A stretch of 64,000 nucleotides of DNA, taken from positions 106,547-170,546 of the forward strand of contig CAMFGY010000009.1 of NCBI GenBank assembly GCA_945952065.1, written 5' to 3'. A model generated the notes under the pieces. It saw nothing but the letters and a program-made list of their open reading frames with translations. It was not told the DNA's origin and made no database searches. Shown piece after piece: positions 1 to 11,482 of the stretch. The position numbers were made by a program, and so were the translations under genes. The first letter of the stretch is position 1. Every line of letters begins with the position of its first letter. The stretch comes from an uncultured Burkholderiales bacterium (GTDB lineage Bacteria; Pseudomonadota; Gammaproteobacteria; Burkholderiales; Burkholderiaceae_C).

Positions 1-567
1 AAAGCGCATCGGGCCGGCGCCGTCCATGCGGGCGGCTTCCACCAACTCGTCCGGCACGGTCATGAAGAACTGGCGGAACAAAAAGGTGGCGGTGGCTGAG
101 GCGATCAAGGGCACGGTCAGGCCGGCGTAGCTATTGAGCAGCCCTAAGTCGGAGATGACCTGGTAGGTGGGCAGGATGCGCACCTCCACCGGCAGCATCA
201 GCGTGACGAAGATGGCCCAGAAGAAAAAGCTCTTGAAGGGAAAGCGGAAGTAGACGATGGCGAAGGCCGAGAGCAGCGAAATCGCGATCTTGCCCAGCGC
301 AATCACCAGCGCCGTCACCAGGCTGACCCACATCATCTGCGCCACCGGCGCTTTGGAACCCGCCCCGCCGGCATGGCCGAACAGGGCGGCGCCGTAGTTG
401 TCGGCGAAATGGCTGCCCGGCAGCAGCGGCATGGGGGCTTGCACGATGGCCTCGGCCGTGTGCGTGCTGGCCACAAAAGCGATGTAGAGCGGGAAGGCAA
501 CGATCAGCACGCCCAGCAGCAGGACCAGATGGGAGAGCACGGTCAGGCCCTTGTTTTTCTCAACCAT
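1..567 (-). CDS. ugpE: UgpE, sn-glycerol-3-phosphate ABC transporter inner-membrane permease (3' end cut by window edge)
   Basis: I translated the minus strand from the ATG at 567. The frame stays open for 189 codons to base 1, so the C-terminus lies outside the window. The protein starts MVEKNKGLTVL, has a first membrane helix at about residues 12-32 and further helices, and ends at the edge in the permease EAA loop (EAARMDGAG), which docks on the ATPase. The ATG follows the ugpA stop after one base, so translation is probably coupled. With UgpA it forms the channel for UgpB-delivered glycerol-3-phosphate or its diesters. The ATPase gene ugpC is not visible and presumably lies further left. 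Confidence 0.9.
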   Translation of the reverse strand, partial: MVEKNKGLTVLSHLVLLLGVLIVAFPLYIAFVASTHTAEAIVQAPMPLLPGSHFADNYGAALFGHAGGAGSKAPVAQMMWVSLVTALVIALGKIAISLLSAFAIVYFRFPFKSFFFWAIFVTLMLPVEVRILPTYQVISDLGLLNSYAGLTVPLIASATATFLFRQFFMTVPDELVEAARMDGAGPMRF

Positions 568-568
568 A

Positions 569-1450
569 TCAGTAGCTCACCCGCTTCTCGACATAACGGA
601 ACTGCAAGACGGTCAGGGCCACCACGATGATCATCAAGACCACCGATTGCGCGGCCGAGCCGCCCAGGTCCATGGCCTTGAAGCCGTCGTAATAGACCTT
701 GTAGACCAGGATGGCCGTGTCTTTGCCGGGGCCGCCGTGGGTGGCGGCGTCGATGATGCCGAAGGTATCAAAGAAGGCGTAGACGACGTTGATCACCAGC
801 AGGAAGAAGGTGGTGGGCGAGAGCAGCGGGAACACAATGGTCCAAAAACGCCGCCAGGGGCCGGCGCCGTCAATCGCTGCGGCTTCGATCAGCGACTTGG
901 GGATGGACTGCAAGCCCGCCAAGAAGAACAAGAAGTTGTAGGAAATCTGCTTCCACACTGCGGCCAGCACCACCAGCGTCATCGCATGGTTGGAGTTGAG
1001 CAAATGGTTCCAGGGGATGCCGATGGCATTGAGCGCGTACGACACCACGCCGATGGAGGGCGCAAACATAAAGAGCCACAGCACCCCGGCGATCGCCGGT
1101 GCCACCGCATAGGGCCAGATCAGCAGGGTTTTGTAAAAGCCCGCGCCCTTGACCACCCGGTCGGCCATCACCGCCAGCAGCAGCGAGACCGCAATGCCGA
1201 TGCTGGCCACCAGGGCCGAGAACAGCGCCGTGGTCTTGAAGGAGGCGAGATAGCTGGCGTCTTTGAAGAGCTCGCGGAAGTTCTCCAAGCGCACCCATTC
1301 GGTTGACAGCCCGAAAGCGTCTTGGCGCTGCATCGATTGCAAAATCGCCTGACCGGCGGGCCAGAAAAAGAACACCGAGATCACCAAGAGCTGCGGGGCC
1401 AGCAGCAGCCAGGGCAGCCAAGAGGTTTTGAATTGAACGCGTTTTTCCAT
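569..1450 (-). CDS. ugpA: UgpA, sn-glycerol-3-phosphate ABC transporter permease
   Basis: A 293-residue inner-membrane permease of the MalF/UgpA type. It has a short cytoplasmic N-terminus ([11 protein letters not shown]), a first helix at about residues 12-30, five more hydrophobic helices and the EAA loop ([13 protein letters not shown]) that contacts the ATPase. Length and sequence fit UgpA closely. It lies between ugpB upstream (90 bp gap holding a hairpin) and ugpE downstream (1 bp gap), in the usual ugp gene order. Its substrate follows from the strongly UgpB-like binding protein beside it. Confidence 0.92.
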   Translation of the reverse strand: MEKRVQFKTSWLPWLLLAPQLLVISVFFFWPAGQAILQSMQRQDAFGLSTEWVRLENFRELFKDASYLASFKTTALFSALVASIGIAVSLLLAVMADRVVKGAGFYKTLLIWPYAVAPAIAGVLWLFMFAPSIGVVSYALNAIGIPWNHLLNSNHAMTLVVLAAVWKQISYNFLFFLAGLQSIPKSLIEAAAIDGAGPWRRFWTIVFPLLSPTTFFLLVINVVYAFFDTFGIIDAATHGGPGKDTAILVYKVYYDGFKAMDLGGSAAQSVVLMIIVVALTVLQFRYVEKRVSY

Positions 1451-1485
1451 GGGGCGGGCTTGGGTGACTGGACGCTAAAAACAAG

Positions 1486-1521
1486 AACCCGCCGCGTCGG
1501 GGAACTCCGTCACGGCGGGTT
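1486..1521 (-). terminator. Hairpin with T-rich tail between ugpB and ugpA (probable attenuator)
   Basis: AACCCGCCG at 1486-1494 pairs perfectly with CGGCGGGTT at 1513-1521. Read on the minus strand, the stem is followed by a T-rich stretch (TTGTTTTT). It lies about 20 bases after the ugpB stop. Partial termination or protection of the 3' end here would give more binding protein than permease, as in many ABC operons. That outcome is inferred. Confidence 0.65.
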
Positions 1522-1540
1522 GATTGTGGATCAGCCGAGC

Positions 1541-2860
1541 TTAGCTTTTATTGGCTTTTTGAAAGCGCTCCAGCTGCTCATTGCCGCGCTGGATGGCGGC
1601 GTCCAAGCCTTCTTTGGCGCTCTTCTTACCGCCCCAGACCTGTTCCATCTCTTCGTCGATGATGGTGCGGATCTGCACAAAATTGCCCAGGCGGATGCCG
1701 CGTGACTTGTCGGTGGTCTTGCGGATCATCTGGGTCACCGCCACATCGGTGCCGGGGTTGGCCTTGTAGAAGCCGCTCTTGTCGGTCAGCTCAAACGCGG
1801 CCTTGGTGACCGGCAAGTAGCCAGTGCGCTTGTGGCTTTCCGAGGCCACCTCGGCCTGGGCCAGGTAGTTGAAGAAAGCGGCCACGCCCTTGTACTCGGC
1901 CGGCTTTTTGCCCGCCATCACCCACAGACTGGCGCCGCCGATCACGGTGTTTTGCGGTGCACCGGCCACATCAGGGTAGTAGGGCAGGGGGGCGATGCCG
2001 CTGGCGAACTTGGCGTTCTTTTTGATATTGGCGTACATGCCGGAGCTGCCGGTCATCATGGCGCATTCGCCCGAGACAAAGGTGGCGTCGGCGGCATTGC
2101 CGCGGCCCTTGTAGACCAGCAGGCCTTGCTTGCTCATATTCGCCAGGTTCTCGATGTGGCGCACATGCAGCGGGGTGTTGAAGGCCAAGCGGGTGTCCAG
2201 GCCGCCGAAGCCATTGTTCTTGGTGGCGTACTCGACGTTGTGCCAGGCCGAGAAGCTCTCCAGCTGCGTCCAGCTCACCCAAGAGGTGGTGAAGGGGCAT
2301 TTGTGGCCGCTGGCCTTGAGTTTGGCGGCGGCCAGCGCCACCTCGGGCCAGGTGGCGGGCGGCTTGTTGGGGTCGATGCCGGCCGCCTTCAGCGCATCTT
2401 TGTTGTAGTGGAAGACGGTGGTGGAGCTGTTGAAGGGGAAGCTCAGCATCTGGCCGTTCGGCGCGGTGTAGTAGCCGGCCACGGCGGGCACATAGGCGCT
2501 GGGGTCGAACTTGGCGCCGCCTTCTTTCATCACCTCGGCGACGGGCTTGATCGCGCCCTTGCTGGCCATCATGGTGGCGGTGCCGACTTCAAACACTTGC
2601 AGGATGTGCGGCGCATTGCCGGCGCGGAAGGCGGCGATGGCGGCGGTCATCGATTCGTCGTAGCTGCCCTTGTAGGTGGGCACGATCTTCACGTCTTTTT
2701 GGCTGGCATTGAAGTCCTTGGCCAGGTCGTTGACCCAGTCGCCCAAGCCGCCGCTCATCGAGTGCCACCATTGCACTTCCACCTGGGCCTGGGCCGAGGT
2801 GCTGATCAGTCCGCCGGCCAGCAGCAGGCCGAGGGCAAGGGGCAGTCTCTTGATAGTCAT
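1541..2860 (-). CDS. ugpB: UgpB, periplasmic sn-glycerol-3-phosphate binding protein
   Basis: 439 residues from the ATG at 2860, preceded on the minus strand by GGAG at good spacing. The frame is open further upstream, but that extension lacks a signal-like start. Residues 1-25 (MTIKRLPLALGLLLAGG...) form a signal peptide cut near SAQA. The mature protein begins with the UgpB hallmark VQWWHSMSG, followed by IVPTYKGSYDE, GTATMMASKGAIKP and IGGASLWVM, and closely resembles E. coli UgpB along its length. It captures glycerol-3-phosphate and glycerophosphodiesters for UgpAE. It is the first gene of the operon and is divergent from the FAD/Fe-S gene. Confidence 0.95.
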   Translation of the reverse strand: MTIKRLPLALGLLLAGGLISTSAQAQVEVQWWHSMSGGLGDWVNDLAKDFNASQKDVKIVPTYKGSYDESMTAAIAAFRAGNAPHILQVFEVGTATMMASKGAIKPVAEVMKEGGAKFDPSAYVPAVAGYYTAPNGQMLSFPFNSSTTVFHYNKDALKAAGIDPNKPPATWPEVALAAAKLKASGHKCPFTTSWVSWTQLESFSAWHNVEYATKNNGFGGLDTRLAFNTPLHVRHIENLANMSKQGLLVYKGRGNAADATFVSGECAMMTGSSGMYANIKKNAKFASGIAPLPYYPDVAGAPQNTVIGGASLWVMAGKKPAEYKGVAAFFNYLAQAEVASESHKRTGYLPVTKAAFELTDKSGFYKANPGTDVAVTQMIRKTTDKSRGIRLGNFVQIRTIIDEEMEQVWGGKKSAKEGLDAAIQRGNEQLERFQKANKS

Positions 2861-3282
2861 ATTTGGAAGCTCCGTCGTGATGGAATGGGAAAGACAAACA
2901 TCCAATGTTCGGCGCGAATTGTGACAGTTCGGCGCCGCGGATTGGGCGCGCTTCGCACGAAACGAAGCGTCAATTGCTGGGCGGCGAAGCACGGTGCTGG
3001 GGCAAGGGCATTGCGCGGGCGAGCTTGGCTTGATGCTGCGCTGCGGTAGGATCGGCGTCCGGTCCGGGCCTGTCAGCCTCGCCGGCTGGGCGAGCGCTCA
3101 ACCCAAGGGCAGCCCAGAGCGCAGGACTGAAGGCCCGCGCTTCGATCCCGATCAGTTTGTCTCACGATGCCCAGGGCCAAAAGCCCGCCAGCGCCGTTGC
3201 AAAATTCCAGCCTTGTGACCGAGGCCTTCCCAGGAGGCCGGGTTGCAGCCCACCATGGGCGCTTTGCCAGCGCCCGGCCGCC
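2861..3282. other. Divergent intergenic region between ugpB and the FAD/Fe-S gene
   Basis: About 420 bases with no convincing gene. It must hold the start signals for both flanking genes. A perfect inverted repeat (CGCTTCG at 2949-2955, CGAAGCG at 2963-2969) is a candidate operator. A single Pho-box-like half site (CTGTCAC on the minus strand, 2921-2927) precedes ugpB but lacks a clear second half. No convincing sigma70 promoter stands out. Confidence 0.4.
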
Positions 3283-6200
3283 ATGAATGCACCGCATCCG
3301 CTGATGTCTGTCCCCGCTCAAGATTTGCCCACCGCCCCGTCCGGTGCGGACGGCACTGTTGCCGCCCCCCGTTTGCGCGAAATCCCCTACAACTACACCT
3401 CGTTCTCCGACCGCGAGATCGTCATTCGCCTGCTTGGCCAGCCCGCTTGGGGCCTGCTCAACCAGCTGCGCCAAGAGCGCCGCACGGGCCGCTCGGCGCG
3501 CATGTTGTACGAGGTCTTGGGTGATATCTGGGTGGTGCAGCGCAACCCCTATCTGCAAGACGATTTGCTGGACAACCCCAAGCGCCGCAGCCTTTTGATT
3601 GAGGCCTTGGAGCACCGTTTGCACGAGGTGGAGAGGCGCCGCGATCCGGCCAGCGATCCGCAGCGCGACGCCTCGGTGGGCGAGCTCTTGGCGGCGGCCC
3701 GCAAGGCCATCAATCAATTCGCGGCGCAGTTTGATGAAGTGGCCGAGTTGCGCCGCCGCACCCTGCGCCTGCTGGGCCGGGCGACGGCGCGCGACAACAT
3801 CAAGTTCGACGGGCTGGCGCGGGTCTCGCATGTGACCGATGCCACCGACTGGCGGGTGGAGTACCCCTTTGTCGTGCTGACGCCCGACACCGAGGCCGAG
3901 ATGGCGCAACTGGTCAAGGGTTGTATTGAGCTGGGCCTGACCATCATCCCGCGTGGCGGCGGCACCGGCTACACCGGCGGGGCCGTGCCCTTGGTGTGGA
4001 ACAGCGCGGTCATCAACACCGAAAAGCTCGAAGCCCTGCGCGGCGTCGAAATGATGACCCTGCCCGGCATGCACCGTGAGGTGGCCACCATCTTCAGCGA
4101 GGCCGGGGTGGTGACGCAGCGCGTGGCCGATCTGGCAGAAGCCCATGGCTATGTGTTCGCGGTCGACCCGACCAGCGCCGAAGCCTCCTGCGTGGGCGGC
4201 AATGTGGCGATGAATGCCGGCGGCAAGAAGGCGGTGCTGTGGGGCACGGCGCTCGACAACCTCGCGTCGTGGCGCATGGTGACACCCGACGCCAAGTGGT
4301 TGGAGGTGGTACGCCTCAACCACAATATGGGCAAGATCCATGATGTGGAAACGGCCAGCTTCGAGCTGCGTTACTTTGACGCTTCGGGTAAAAAGCTGGA
4401 GCGCAGCGAGCGCTTGGACATCCCTGGCCGCGTCTTCCGCAAAGAAGGCCTGGGCAAAGACGTCACCGACAAATTCCTGGCCGGCTTGCCCGGCATCCAA
4501 AAAGAAGGCTGCGACGGCCTGATCACCAGCGCCCGCTGGGTGGTGCACAAAATGCCAGCCCATGTGCGCACCGTGTGCCTGGAGTTCTTTGGCAACCCCA
4601 AAGACTGCGTGCCGGCGATTGTGGACATCAAAGACTTCATGTTTGCCGAGGCCAAGCGCCCCGGCGGCGCCATTTTGGCGGGCCTGGAGCATCTGGATGA
4701 CCGCTACCTGAAGGCAGTGGGCTACGCCACCAAGAGCAAGCGCGCCAATCTGGCGGGGGCTGCCAGCGGCGGCTTGCCCAAGATGGTGCTGGTGGGCGAT
4801 ATCGTTGGCGAAGACGCCGATGCAGTGGCCCGCGCCACCTCGGAAGTGGTGCGTCTGGCCAATGCCCGCAACGGCGAAGGCTTTGTGGCCATCAGCGCCG
4901 ATGCGCGCAAGAAGTTCTGGCTGGATCGCAAACGCACCGCGGCCATCAGCAAGCACACCAATGCCTTCAAGGTGAACGAGGACGTGGTGATCCCGCTGCC
5001 GCGCATGGGTGAGTACACCCTGGGCATCGAGCGCATCAATATCGAGCTGAGCTTGCGCAACAAGCTGGGCTTTGTGGCAGCGCTGAAAAAGCTCTTCAGC
5101 CAAGGGCCGCTACCCTTGGGCAAGAGCGATGACGCCGGCGACATCCCCAGCGCCGAGCTGCTGGGCGACCGGGTTCAACAGGCGCTGGCGCTGTTGGAGG
5201 AAGTCGGCAAGCAATGGCAGCTGTGGCTGGATCAGCTGGATGTGGTGCAGGCCGAAGGGCGCAGCTTCTTTGACCAGCTGCAAGACCACAGCTTGCGCGC
5301 GTCTTGGAAGACGCAAATCCTCAAGCCGCTGCAGGCCATCTTCACCGGCGGCGCCTTCGCCGCCATCTTGGATGAATGCAAACGCATCCACCAAGAGCAG
5401 CTGCGCGGCCGCGTCTGGGTGGCGCTGCACATGCATGCCGGTGACGGCAATGTGCACACCAATATCCCGGTCAACTCCGACAACTATGAGATGCTGCAAA
5501 CCGCGCATGAGGCGGTGGGCCGCATCATGAAGCTGGCGCGCAGCCTCGACGGCGTGATCTCCGGCGAGCACGGCATTGGCATCACCAAGCTGGAGTTCTT
5601 GAGCGACGAAGAACTGGCGCCTTTTGCCGACTACAAGGCCAAGGTCGACCCGCAAGGGCGCTTCAACAAGGGCAAGCTGCTTCGTCCGGAAGCCTCCACC
5701 CATGGCACGTTTGCCGATCTGACCAATGCCTACACGCCCAGCTTCGGGCTGATGGGGCATGAGTCGCTGATCATGCAGCAGAGCGATATCGGCGCCATCA
5801 GCGATTCGATCAAGGACTGCCTGCGCTGCGGCAAATGCAAGCCGGTCTGCGCCACCCATGTGCCGCGCGCCAATCTGCTTTACTCGCCGCGTAACAAGAT
5901 CCTGGCCACCTCGCTGCTGGTCGAAGCCTTCCTCTACGAAGAGCAAACCCGCCGCGGCATCTCGATCAAGCATTGGGAAGAGTTCGAGGATGTGGCCGAC
6001 CATTGCACCGTTTGCCACAAATGCGCCAACCCCTGCCCGGTCAAAATTGACTTTGGCGATGTGACCATGAATATGCGCAACCTCTTGCGCAAGATGGGTC
6101 AAAAGAGCTTCCGTCCCGGCAATGCCGCGGCCATGTTCATGCTCAATGCCACCAACCCCGAGACCATCAAAATGGCCCGGGCCGCCATGGTGGGCGTGGG

Positions 6201-7230
6201 CTTCAAGGCCCAGCGCATGGCGCATGAGGTGTTGAAGACCTTTGCCAAAAAACAGACCCAGGCGCCACGCGCCACCCTCGGGCCGGCGCCCATCAAAGAG
6301 CAGGTCATTCACTTCATCAACAAAAAGCTGCCCGGGGGCCTGCCCAAGAAGACGGCGCGCGCCTTGCTGGACATCGAAGACAAGGACTACGTGCCCATCA
6401 TCCGCTCGCCTGAGGCCACCACGGCTGAAACCGAGGCGGTGTTCTACTTCCCCGGCTGCGGTTCGGAGCGGCTGTTCAGCCAGGTGGGCCTGGCCACCCA
6501 GGCCATGCTTTGGCATGCCGGGGTGCAGACCGTGCTGCCGCCGGGCTATTTGTGCTGCGGCTATCCGCAGCGCGGCTCGGGCCAGTTTGACCGCGCCGAG
6601 AAGATGATCACCGACAACCGGGTGCTCTTCCACCGCGTGGCCAACACCTTGAACTACCTGGACATCAAAACCGTTGTGGTCAGCTGCGGCACCTGCTATG
6701 ACCAGTTGCAGGGCTATAAGTTTGAAGAAATCTTCCCCGGCTGCCGCATCATCGATATCCACGAGTACCTGCTGGAAAAAGGCATCACCTTGGGCAGCAG
6801 CAAGAGCTACCTCTACCACGACCCTTGCCACACGCCGATGAAGCAGCAGGAGCCGATGAAGACCGTCAAGGCCTTGGTAGGGGACGGAGTGGTGGAAAGC
6901 AAGCGCTGCTGCGGCGAGAGCGGCACCTTGGGCGTGACCCGGCCGGATATTTCCACGCAAATCCGCTTCCGCAAAGAAGAAGAGTTGCGCAAGACCGAGG
7001 CCCAGCTGCGCGACAGCGGCAAGGTGGCGGCGGCCGAGAACCTGAAAATCCTCACCAGCTGCCCCAGCTGCTTGCAGGGCCTGAGCCGCTATGGCGGCGA
7101 TCTGCAAAACGGCTTGCTCGAAGCCGACTACATCGTGGTGGAAATGGCCCGGCAAATCCTGGGCGAAAACTGGATGCCCGAGTACGTGGCCAAGGCCAAT
7201 AACGGCGGCATCGAACGCGTGCTGGTCTGA
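3283..7230 (+). CDS. Giant FAD-linked oxidase / 4Fe-4S / CCG-domain dehydrogenase (D-lactate or D-2-hydroxyacid type)
   Basis: 1315 residues from ATG 3283; an in-frame ATG at 3157 exists but its extension looks non-coding. After an N-terminal region of the DUF3683 type comes an FAD-binding-4 domain ([16 protein letters not shown]) and an FAD-oxidase C domain ([18 protein letters not shown]). Then come two 4Fe-4S clusters: Cys846/849/852/856 ([11 protein letters not shown]) and Cys908/911/914/918 ([11 protein letters not shown]). The end carries two CCG-type motifs (FPGCGSERL ... CCGYP; DPCHTP ... CCGESG). The layout fuses GlcD, the Fe-S part of GlcF and heterodisulfide-reductase-like domains, so electrons from a D-2-hydroxyacid probably pass to the respiratory chain. 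The substrate is not set by sequence. Confidence 0.88.
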   Translation: MNAPHPLMSVPAQDLPTAPSGADGTVAAPRLREIPYNYTSFSDREIVIRLLGQPAWGLLNQLRQERRTGRSARMLYEVLGDIWVVQRNPYLQDDLLDNPKRRSLLIEALEHRLHEVERRRDPASDPQRDASVGELLAAARKAINQFAAQFDEVAELRRRTLRLLGRATARDNIKFDGLARVSHVTDATDWRVEYPFVVLTPDTEAEMAQLVKGCIELGLTIIPRGGGTGYTGGAVPLVWNSAVINTEKLEALRGVEMMTLPGMHREVATIFSEAGVVTQRVADLAEAHGYVFAVDPTSAEASCVGGNVAMNAGGKKAVLWGTALDNLASWRMVTPDAKWLEVVRLNHNMGKIHDVETASFELRYFDASGKKLERSERLDIPGRVFRKEGLGKDVTDKFLAGLPGIQKEGCDGLITSARWVVHKMPAHVRTVCLEFFGNPKDCVPAIVDIKDFMFAEAKRPGGAILAGLEHLDDRYLKAVGYATKSKRANLAGAASGGLPKMVLVGDIVGEDADAVARATSEVVRLANARNGEGFVAISADARKKFWLDRKRTAAISKHTNAFKVNEDVVIPLPRMGEYTLGIERINIELSLRNKLGFVAALKKLFSQGPLPLGKSDDAGDIPSAELLGDRVQQALALLEEVGKQWQLWLDQLDVVQAEGRSFFDQLQDHSLRASWKTQILKPLQAIFTGGAFAAILDECKRIHQEQLRGRVWVALHMHAGDGNVHTNIPVNSDNYEMLQTAHEAVGRIMKLARSLDGVISGEHGIGITKLEFLSDEELAPFADYKAKVDPQGRFNKGKLLRPEASTHGTFADLTNAYTPSFGLMGHESLIMQQSDIGAISDSIKDCLRCGKCKPVCATHVPRANLLYSPRNKILATSLLVEAFLYEEQTRRGISIKHWEEFEDVADHCTVCHKCANPCPVKIDFGDVTMNMRNLLRKMGQKSFRPGNAAAMFMLNATNPETIKMARAAMVGVGFKAQRMAHEVLKTFAKKQTQAPRATLGPAPIKEQVIHFINKKLPGGLPKKTARALLDIEDKDYVPIIRSPEATTAETEAVFYFPGCGSERLFSQVGLATQAMLWHAGVQTVLPPGYLCCGYPQRGSGQFDRAEKMITDNRVLFHRVANTLNYLDIKTVVVSCGTCYDQLQGYKFEEIFPGCRIIDIHEYLLEKGITLGSSKSYLYHDPCHTPMKQQEPMKTVKALVGDGVVESKRCCGESGTLGVTRPDISTQIRFRKEEELRKTEAQLRDSGKVAAAENLKILTSCPSCLQGLSRYGGDLQNGLLEADYIVVEMARQILGENWMPEYVAKANNGGIERVLV

Positions 7231-7346
7231 GCCCCTGGCCGCTGGCGCTGCCGGGCTGTGTCAAAACAGCCTGGCGGCTATCGCGTGAATTCGGCGCCTT
7301 TTTGGGCGCGCTTTGTCCTTCTCGCCTGCTTGGTGAGGTTTTGAAA

Positions 7347-7366
7347 TTGTGGTCAACTGATCACAA
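7347..7366. promoter_or_regulatory. Near-perfect 9-2-9 inverted repeat upstream of the hybrid kinase gene
   Basis: TTGTGGTCA (7347-7355) and TGATCACAA (7358-7366) form an inverted repeat with one mismatch and a 2-base centre. It ends 29 bases before the GTG start at 7396. Its position and symmetry fit a dimeric repressor site. The binding protein is unknown. Confidence 0.5.
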
Positions 7367-7395
7367 GGCCGAGACCATTTCTGAGCAAGGATCTT

Positions 7396-10300
7396 GTGAG
7401 GACATTCGACCCAACCGTCGCCCTGTTCGTCGATGACGCTGAGCTAGCGGCGTTGGACGACGCTCTGGCCTTGTGGTCCGGGCCTTCGCGTCTGGCCATT
7501 TTGGTGCCCTTGGCGTGGTATCTGCGCCAGCGCGATGGGCGGCGCGCCTTGCAGTTGGTGGACGAGGCCGAAGCCTTGATGATGGGCCTGGACTTGGAGC
7601 CCGAGGCCGCCCAGCGCGGAAGCGCCCGCTTGCTGCTGGTGCGTGCCGAAACTGATTGGCTCAAGGGCCAGCCCGATCTGGCCGAACCCAAGCTGCTGCG
7701 CGCGATTGCACAGTTTGAGCAGTACGGCGATCCCATCGGCGCCGGGGATGGCCGGGGCCTGCTGGCCTCTTTGGCGATTGAGCGTGGGCAGCCGCAGCAG
7801 CGCGATGAGATGCTGCGTGCCGCGCAAGAAGACTTTCGCGCTGGCGGCGATGAAGAACGCTTGCTGGCGGGCATGGCGCGCGAGCTCTTGTACGCGGCCT
7901 TTCGTGATGCCAAAGCCACCGCTTTGAAAGTGGCCGCGCAGTTTGACGCCGAGCGCGACTATGGGCCGGTGGTGATGGCCTTGCTGGCCAGCGTGCGTGC
8001 GGTGGTGGCCGGCTACACCGATGACTTGGCAGGGTCCATCAAGCACTTCACCCTGGCCCGCGATTGCGCCTTGCGCACCGGGCAGATGCGGCTGGCGATT
8101 GTGTCTGCCGGCAATGGCGCCGATTCGTTTTCTTCTCTGGGGGATTTTGATGCGGCGCTGGAATGGTCGGCCCAGTCGCTGGAATGGGCACGGCGCAGCG
8201 GCTGGCCGGCCATGCTGGGCCTGGCCCTGAGCCAGTCTGCGAATGTGCTGCGCCTTTTGGGGCGGCGCGAGGACGCACGCACCAATCTGCAAGAGGCCTT
8301 GTCGGTCCTGGCGGTGTTGAACAAGTCGAACAACTATGTGATGACGCTGCAAAACCTGGGTGAGCTCTTGCTCGACCTGGGCGAATTGCCTCAGGCCCAA
8401 GAGCGTTTCGCCCAGGCCGAGGCCTCGGCCGCGGTGCTGGGTGAGCCGATGTTGCAACTGCGCTGCTTCCGTGGGCAGGCTTTGACATTGGCGCGTTTGG
8501 GTCAATGGCCCGAGGCCTTGGCCAAGGCCCAGTTGGCCCAGGCTCTGGCTGAGCAGCACAGCAATGTGGAAGAGCAGATCAAGGTTTTGCGGGTGATGGC
8601 CGAGGTCTATCGCCACCCCGGTTTGCCCGCACCGCCGCAGCTGCAAAGAGAAAGCGCCGAATTGCATTTTTTGCAGCAGGCCCTGGAGCGTGTGGCGGCC
8701 GTGGGTGGCTTGTCGGCGCCCACCGAGTTGTTGGATGACTTGGCTCGGGCCCATGCGCAGATGGGGGACTTCGCCGCGGCCTACCGCTACGCCATGCAGT
8801 CCAGCGCGGCACGCGAGAGCAGCCGCGTGGCCGAAGGGCATAAGCGCGCCATCGCCTTGCAAGTGCGCCAGGATACCGAGCGCGCGCATGCCGAGGCCGA
8901 ACACCAGCGCCAATTGGCGCAAACCGAGGCGCGTCGTGCTGCCGCTTTGCAAGCGACCAGTGACACCTTGGAGGCCTTGGGGCAGATCGGCCGTGAAGTG
9001 ACCGCTTGCCGCAATGCCGACGAGGTGTTTGCCGCGCTCAATCGGCATGTGCATCGCTTGATGGACGCTTCGTTCTTTGGCGTGAGCTTGCTGGACCCGG
9101 AGCAACGCCGCTTGGAGATGGTGTTTGCGATGGAGGGCGATCAGTCGGTGCCGGGCGCCCAGTTTGCGCTGGACCATCCCAGCTCCCATTTCGCCCGTTG
9201 TGCGCGTGAGTCGGCCGAGTTGGTGATCGAAGTCGAGCCGGTCGATGAGGGCTTGGCGGCGCTGCCCGGGGCCCTAGAAACGCTCAGCATGATGTATTTC
9301 CCTCTGCTGCTTGGCGACCGGGTTTTGGGGGTGATGTCGGTGCAGTCGCCCCAGCCCCATGCCTATGGCGAGCGCGAAATGTCCATCATGCGGGCCCTGT
9401 GTGGCTACGGCGCGATTGCGCTGGACAATGCCAGCGCCTACCGTCAGCTGGAAGTGGCCACCGCCGCCAAAGGCCAGTTCCTGGCCAATATGAGCCACGA
9501 GATCCGCACGCCCATGAATGCGGTACTGGGCATGCTCAAGCTCTTGCAAAACACCGACCTGGACGAGCGCCAGCTGGACTACACCCTCAAGGCCGCCGGC
9601 GCCGCCAAATCCTTGCTGGGCCTGATCAACGACATCCTCGATTTCTCCAAGATGGATGCCGGCAAGATGACGCTGGACCCCCAGCCGCTGGCCGTCGATC
9701 AGCTGATGCGCGATTTGTCGGTGATAGTGTCGGCCAATGTCGGCAAAAAGCCGGTCGAGGTCTTGTTTGATATCGACCCCCAGGTGCCGCCGGTGCTGGT
9801 GGCCGATGCCTTGCGCCTGCAACAGGTGCTGATCAATCTGAGCGGCAATGCGATCAAGTTCACGGCCCAGGGCGAAGTCTTGATCCGCATCGAATTGCTG
9901 CAACGCCAGGCGCAGAGCGCCTCGCTGCGCTTTTCGGTGCGCGACAGCGGCATAGGCATTGCGCCTGAGCATCAAAAGCGCATTTTCGAGGGCTTCTCTC
10001 AGGCCGAGGTTTCCACCACCCGCCGATTTGGTGGCACCGGCTTGGGGCTGAATATCTCCAAGCGCTTGGTCGAGTTGATGGGCGGCCAGCTGGCGCTGCA
10101 AAGCGAGCTCGGCCAGGGCAGCACCTTTTCCTTCACGCTGGAGTTGCCGATTGGCCCGCCGCTGGCGCAGACCGGGCAGCAGGCGGCTGAACCTGCAGGC
10201 CATGAGGCTTTGCAACTCTTGGTCGTTGATGACAATGCCCTGGCCCGCGAGCTGTTGCAGCATATGGTGGAGTCGCTGGGGTGGCAGGCACAAGTTGCGG

Positions 10301-11481
10301 CCAGCGGCGGCGAGGCGCTGGCGCTGCTGGAAGCGCGCCGCAGCTCGGGCGCCAGCGCGTTTGACGCCGTCTTGATGGACTGGGAAATGCCCGGCATGGA
10401 CGGTTGGCTGACGATCGCGCGCATGCGCGAGGCCTTGGGCACGGACGCCCCAGTGACGGTGATGGTGACGGCGCATGGCCGCGAACGGCTGGCCGAGCGC
10501 AGCGACCAAGAGCAAGCCAGCTTGAATGGCATTTTGGTCAAGCCTGTCACCGCGGCCATGCTGCATGACATGGTGCTGAACGTGCGGGCCGGGCATTCCA
10601 ATGTGCGGCACCGGGCGCGCCCGCGGGGCGCGAATCGGCAGGCTTTGAAAGGCGTGCGCTTGCTGGTGGTCGAGGATAACGAGTTAAATCAGCAGGTGGC
10701 CAAAGAGCTGCTGCAGCAAGCCGGGGCCGAGTTGCAATTGGCCGGCGATGGGCGCCAGGGTGTCGAGATGCTGCGTCAGCACCCTGGCGCGTTTGATCTG
10801 GTTTTGATGGACCTGCAGATGCCGGTGATGGATGGCTTCAACGCGACCCGATTGATTCGCTGCGAGACGGGCGAGGGGCTGGGCTTGAAGACCTTGCCCA
10901 TTGTGGCGATGACCGCCAATGCGATGGCCTCCGACCGAGACGAATGCCTGGCGGCGGGCATGAACGACCATGTCAGCAAACCTTTTGAAATCGATCAGCT
11001 GGTGCGGGTGGTCTTGCGTTTGTTGGGGCGGCAAGATGCTGCCGTGGCTGCGCCGCCCAAGCTGGCCACCTTGGCGCTTCCGGCTGAACTGCAGGCCAAA
11101 GCCCGGGACTATGGCATTGAGGCTCAGACGGCCATCGATCGTTTCATGGGCAAGGCCGAGCTGTACCAGCGCATGGTCAAGGCCTTTTGCATCAGCGCAG
11201 AGAGTTTACCGGGGCAAGTCGACACCTTTTTGTCCCTGGGGCAGTTGCCTGAGGCGCAAATGGCTTTGCACAGCTTCAAGGGCTTGGCGGCCACTTTGGG
11301 GGCGAGCGAGTTGGCCCGTTGGGGCACGGAGGGAGAGGCTCTGCTGAAGGCCGCACAGGTGCCGGATACGGCTTGGCGGGCCGGTCTGGCCCAGGCTGTC
11401 AGCACCCACACCTCGCAATTGAGGGCCTTGGCGGCCGATATCGCAGCGCTGGCCGCGCCGCCGCAATCGCCGCCGGCCTGA
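7396..11481 (+). CDS. Soluble TPR-GAF hybrid histidine kinase with two receiver domains and an HPt domain
   Basis: 1361 residues from a GTG start, supported by AAGGA five bases upstream. In order: TPR-like helical repeats (about 1-480), a coiled-coil linker, GAF (about 525-690), HisKA with His701 ([10 protein letters not shown]), HATPase (RDSGIGI, GGTGLGL), receiver 1 with Asp995 ([12 protein letters not shown]), receiver 2 with Asp1139 ([12 protein letters not shown]), and a C-terminal HPt with His1292 (HSFKG). No signal peptide or membrane helix is visible, so it senses a cytoplasmic or protein-borne cue through the TPR/GAF part. The whole phosphorelay (His-Asp-His) sits in one chain; the final response regulator is not adjacent. 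The TPR half resembles the separate TPR protein at 13886. Confidence 0.9.
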   Translation: MRTFDPTVALFVDDAELAALDDALALWSGPSRLAILVPLAWYLRQRDGRRALQLVDEAEALMMGLDLEPEAAQRGSARLLLVRAETDWLKGQPDLAEPKLLRAIAQFEQYGDPIGAGDGRGLLASLAIERGQPQQRDEMLRAAQEDFRAGGDEERLLAGMARELLYAAFRDAKATALKVAAQFDAERDYGPVVMALLASVRAVVAGYTDDLAGSIKHFTLARDCALRTGQMRLAIVSAGNGADSFSSLGDFDAALEWSAQSLEWARRSGWPAMLGLALSQSANVLRLLGRREDARTNLQEALSVLAVLNKSNNYVMTLQNLGELLLDLGELPQAQERFAQAEASAAVLGEPMLQLRCFRGQALTLARLGQWPEALAKAQLAQALAEQHSNVEEQIKVLRVMAEVYRHPGLPAPPQLQRESAELHFLQQALERVAAVGGLSAPTELLDDLARAHAQMGDFAAAYRYAMQSSAARESSRVAEGHKRAIALQVRQDTERAHAEAEHQRQLAQTEARRAAALQATSDTLEALGQIGREVTACRNADEVFAALNRHVHRLMDASFFGVSLLDPEQRRLEMVFAMEGDQSVPGAQFALDHPSSHFARCARESAELVIEVEPVDEGLAALPGALETLSMMYFPLLLGDRVLGVMSVQSPQPHAYGEREMSIMRALCGYGAIALDNASAYRQLEVATAAKGQFLANMSHEIRTPMNAVLGMLKLLQNTDLDERQLDYTLKAAGAAKSLLGLINDILDFSKMDAGKMTLDPQPLAVDQLMRDLSVIVSANVGKKPVEVLFDIDPQVPPVLVADALRLQQVLINLSGNAIKFTAQGEVLIRIELLQRQAQSASLRFSVRDSGIGIAPEHQKRIFEGFSQAEVSTTRRFGGTGLGLNISKRLVELMGGQLALQSELGQGSTFSFTLELPIGPPLAQTGQQAAEPAGHEALQLLVVDDNALARELLQHMVESLGWQAQVAASGGEALALLEARRSSGASAFDAVLMDWEMPGMDGWLTIARMREALGTDAPVTVMVTAHGRERLAERSDQEQASLNGILVKPVTAAMLHDMVLNVRAGHSNVRHRARPRGANRQALKGVRLLVVEDNELNQQVAKELLQQAGAELQLAGDGRQGVEMLRQHPGAFDLVLMDLQMPVMDGFNATRLIRCETGEGLGLKTLPIVAMTANAMASDRDECLAAGMNDHVSKPFEIDQLVRVVLRLLGRQDAAVAAPPKLATLALPAELQAKARDYGIEAQTAIDRFMGKAELYQRMVKAFCISAESLPGQVDTFLSLGQLPEAQMALHSFKGLAATLGASELARWGTEGEALLKAAQVPDTAWRAGLAQAVSTHTSQLRALAADIAALAAPPQSPPA

Positions 11482-11482
11482 G

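Noticed and set aside
2921..2927. Pho-box-like CTGTCAC before ugpB
   Set aside because: Only one half-site; the expected repeat at 11 bases is absent, so PhoB control is not claimed.
3073..7155. Two minus-strand ORFs of 676 and 681 residues opposite the FAD/Fe-S gene
   Set aside because: Product rich in His, Ala and Gln with no motif; opposite strand codes the intact dehydrogenase.
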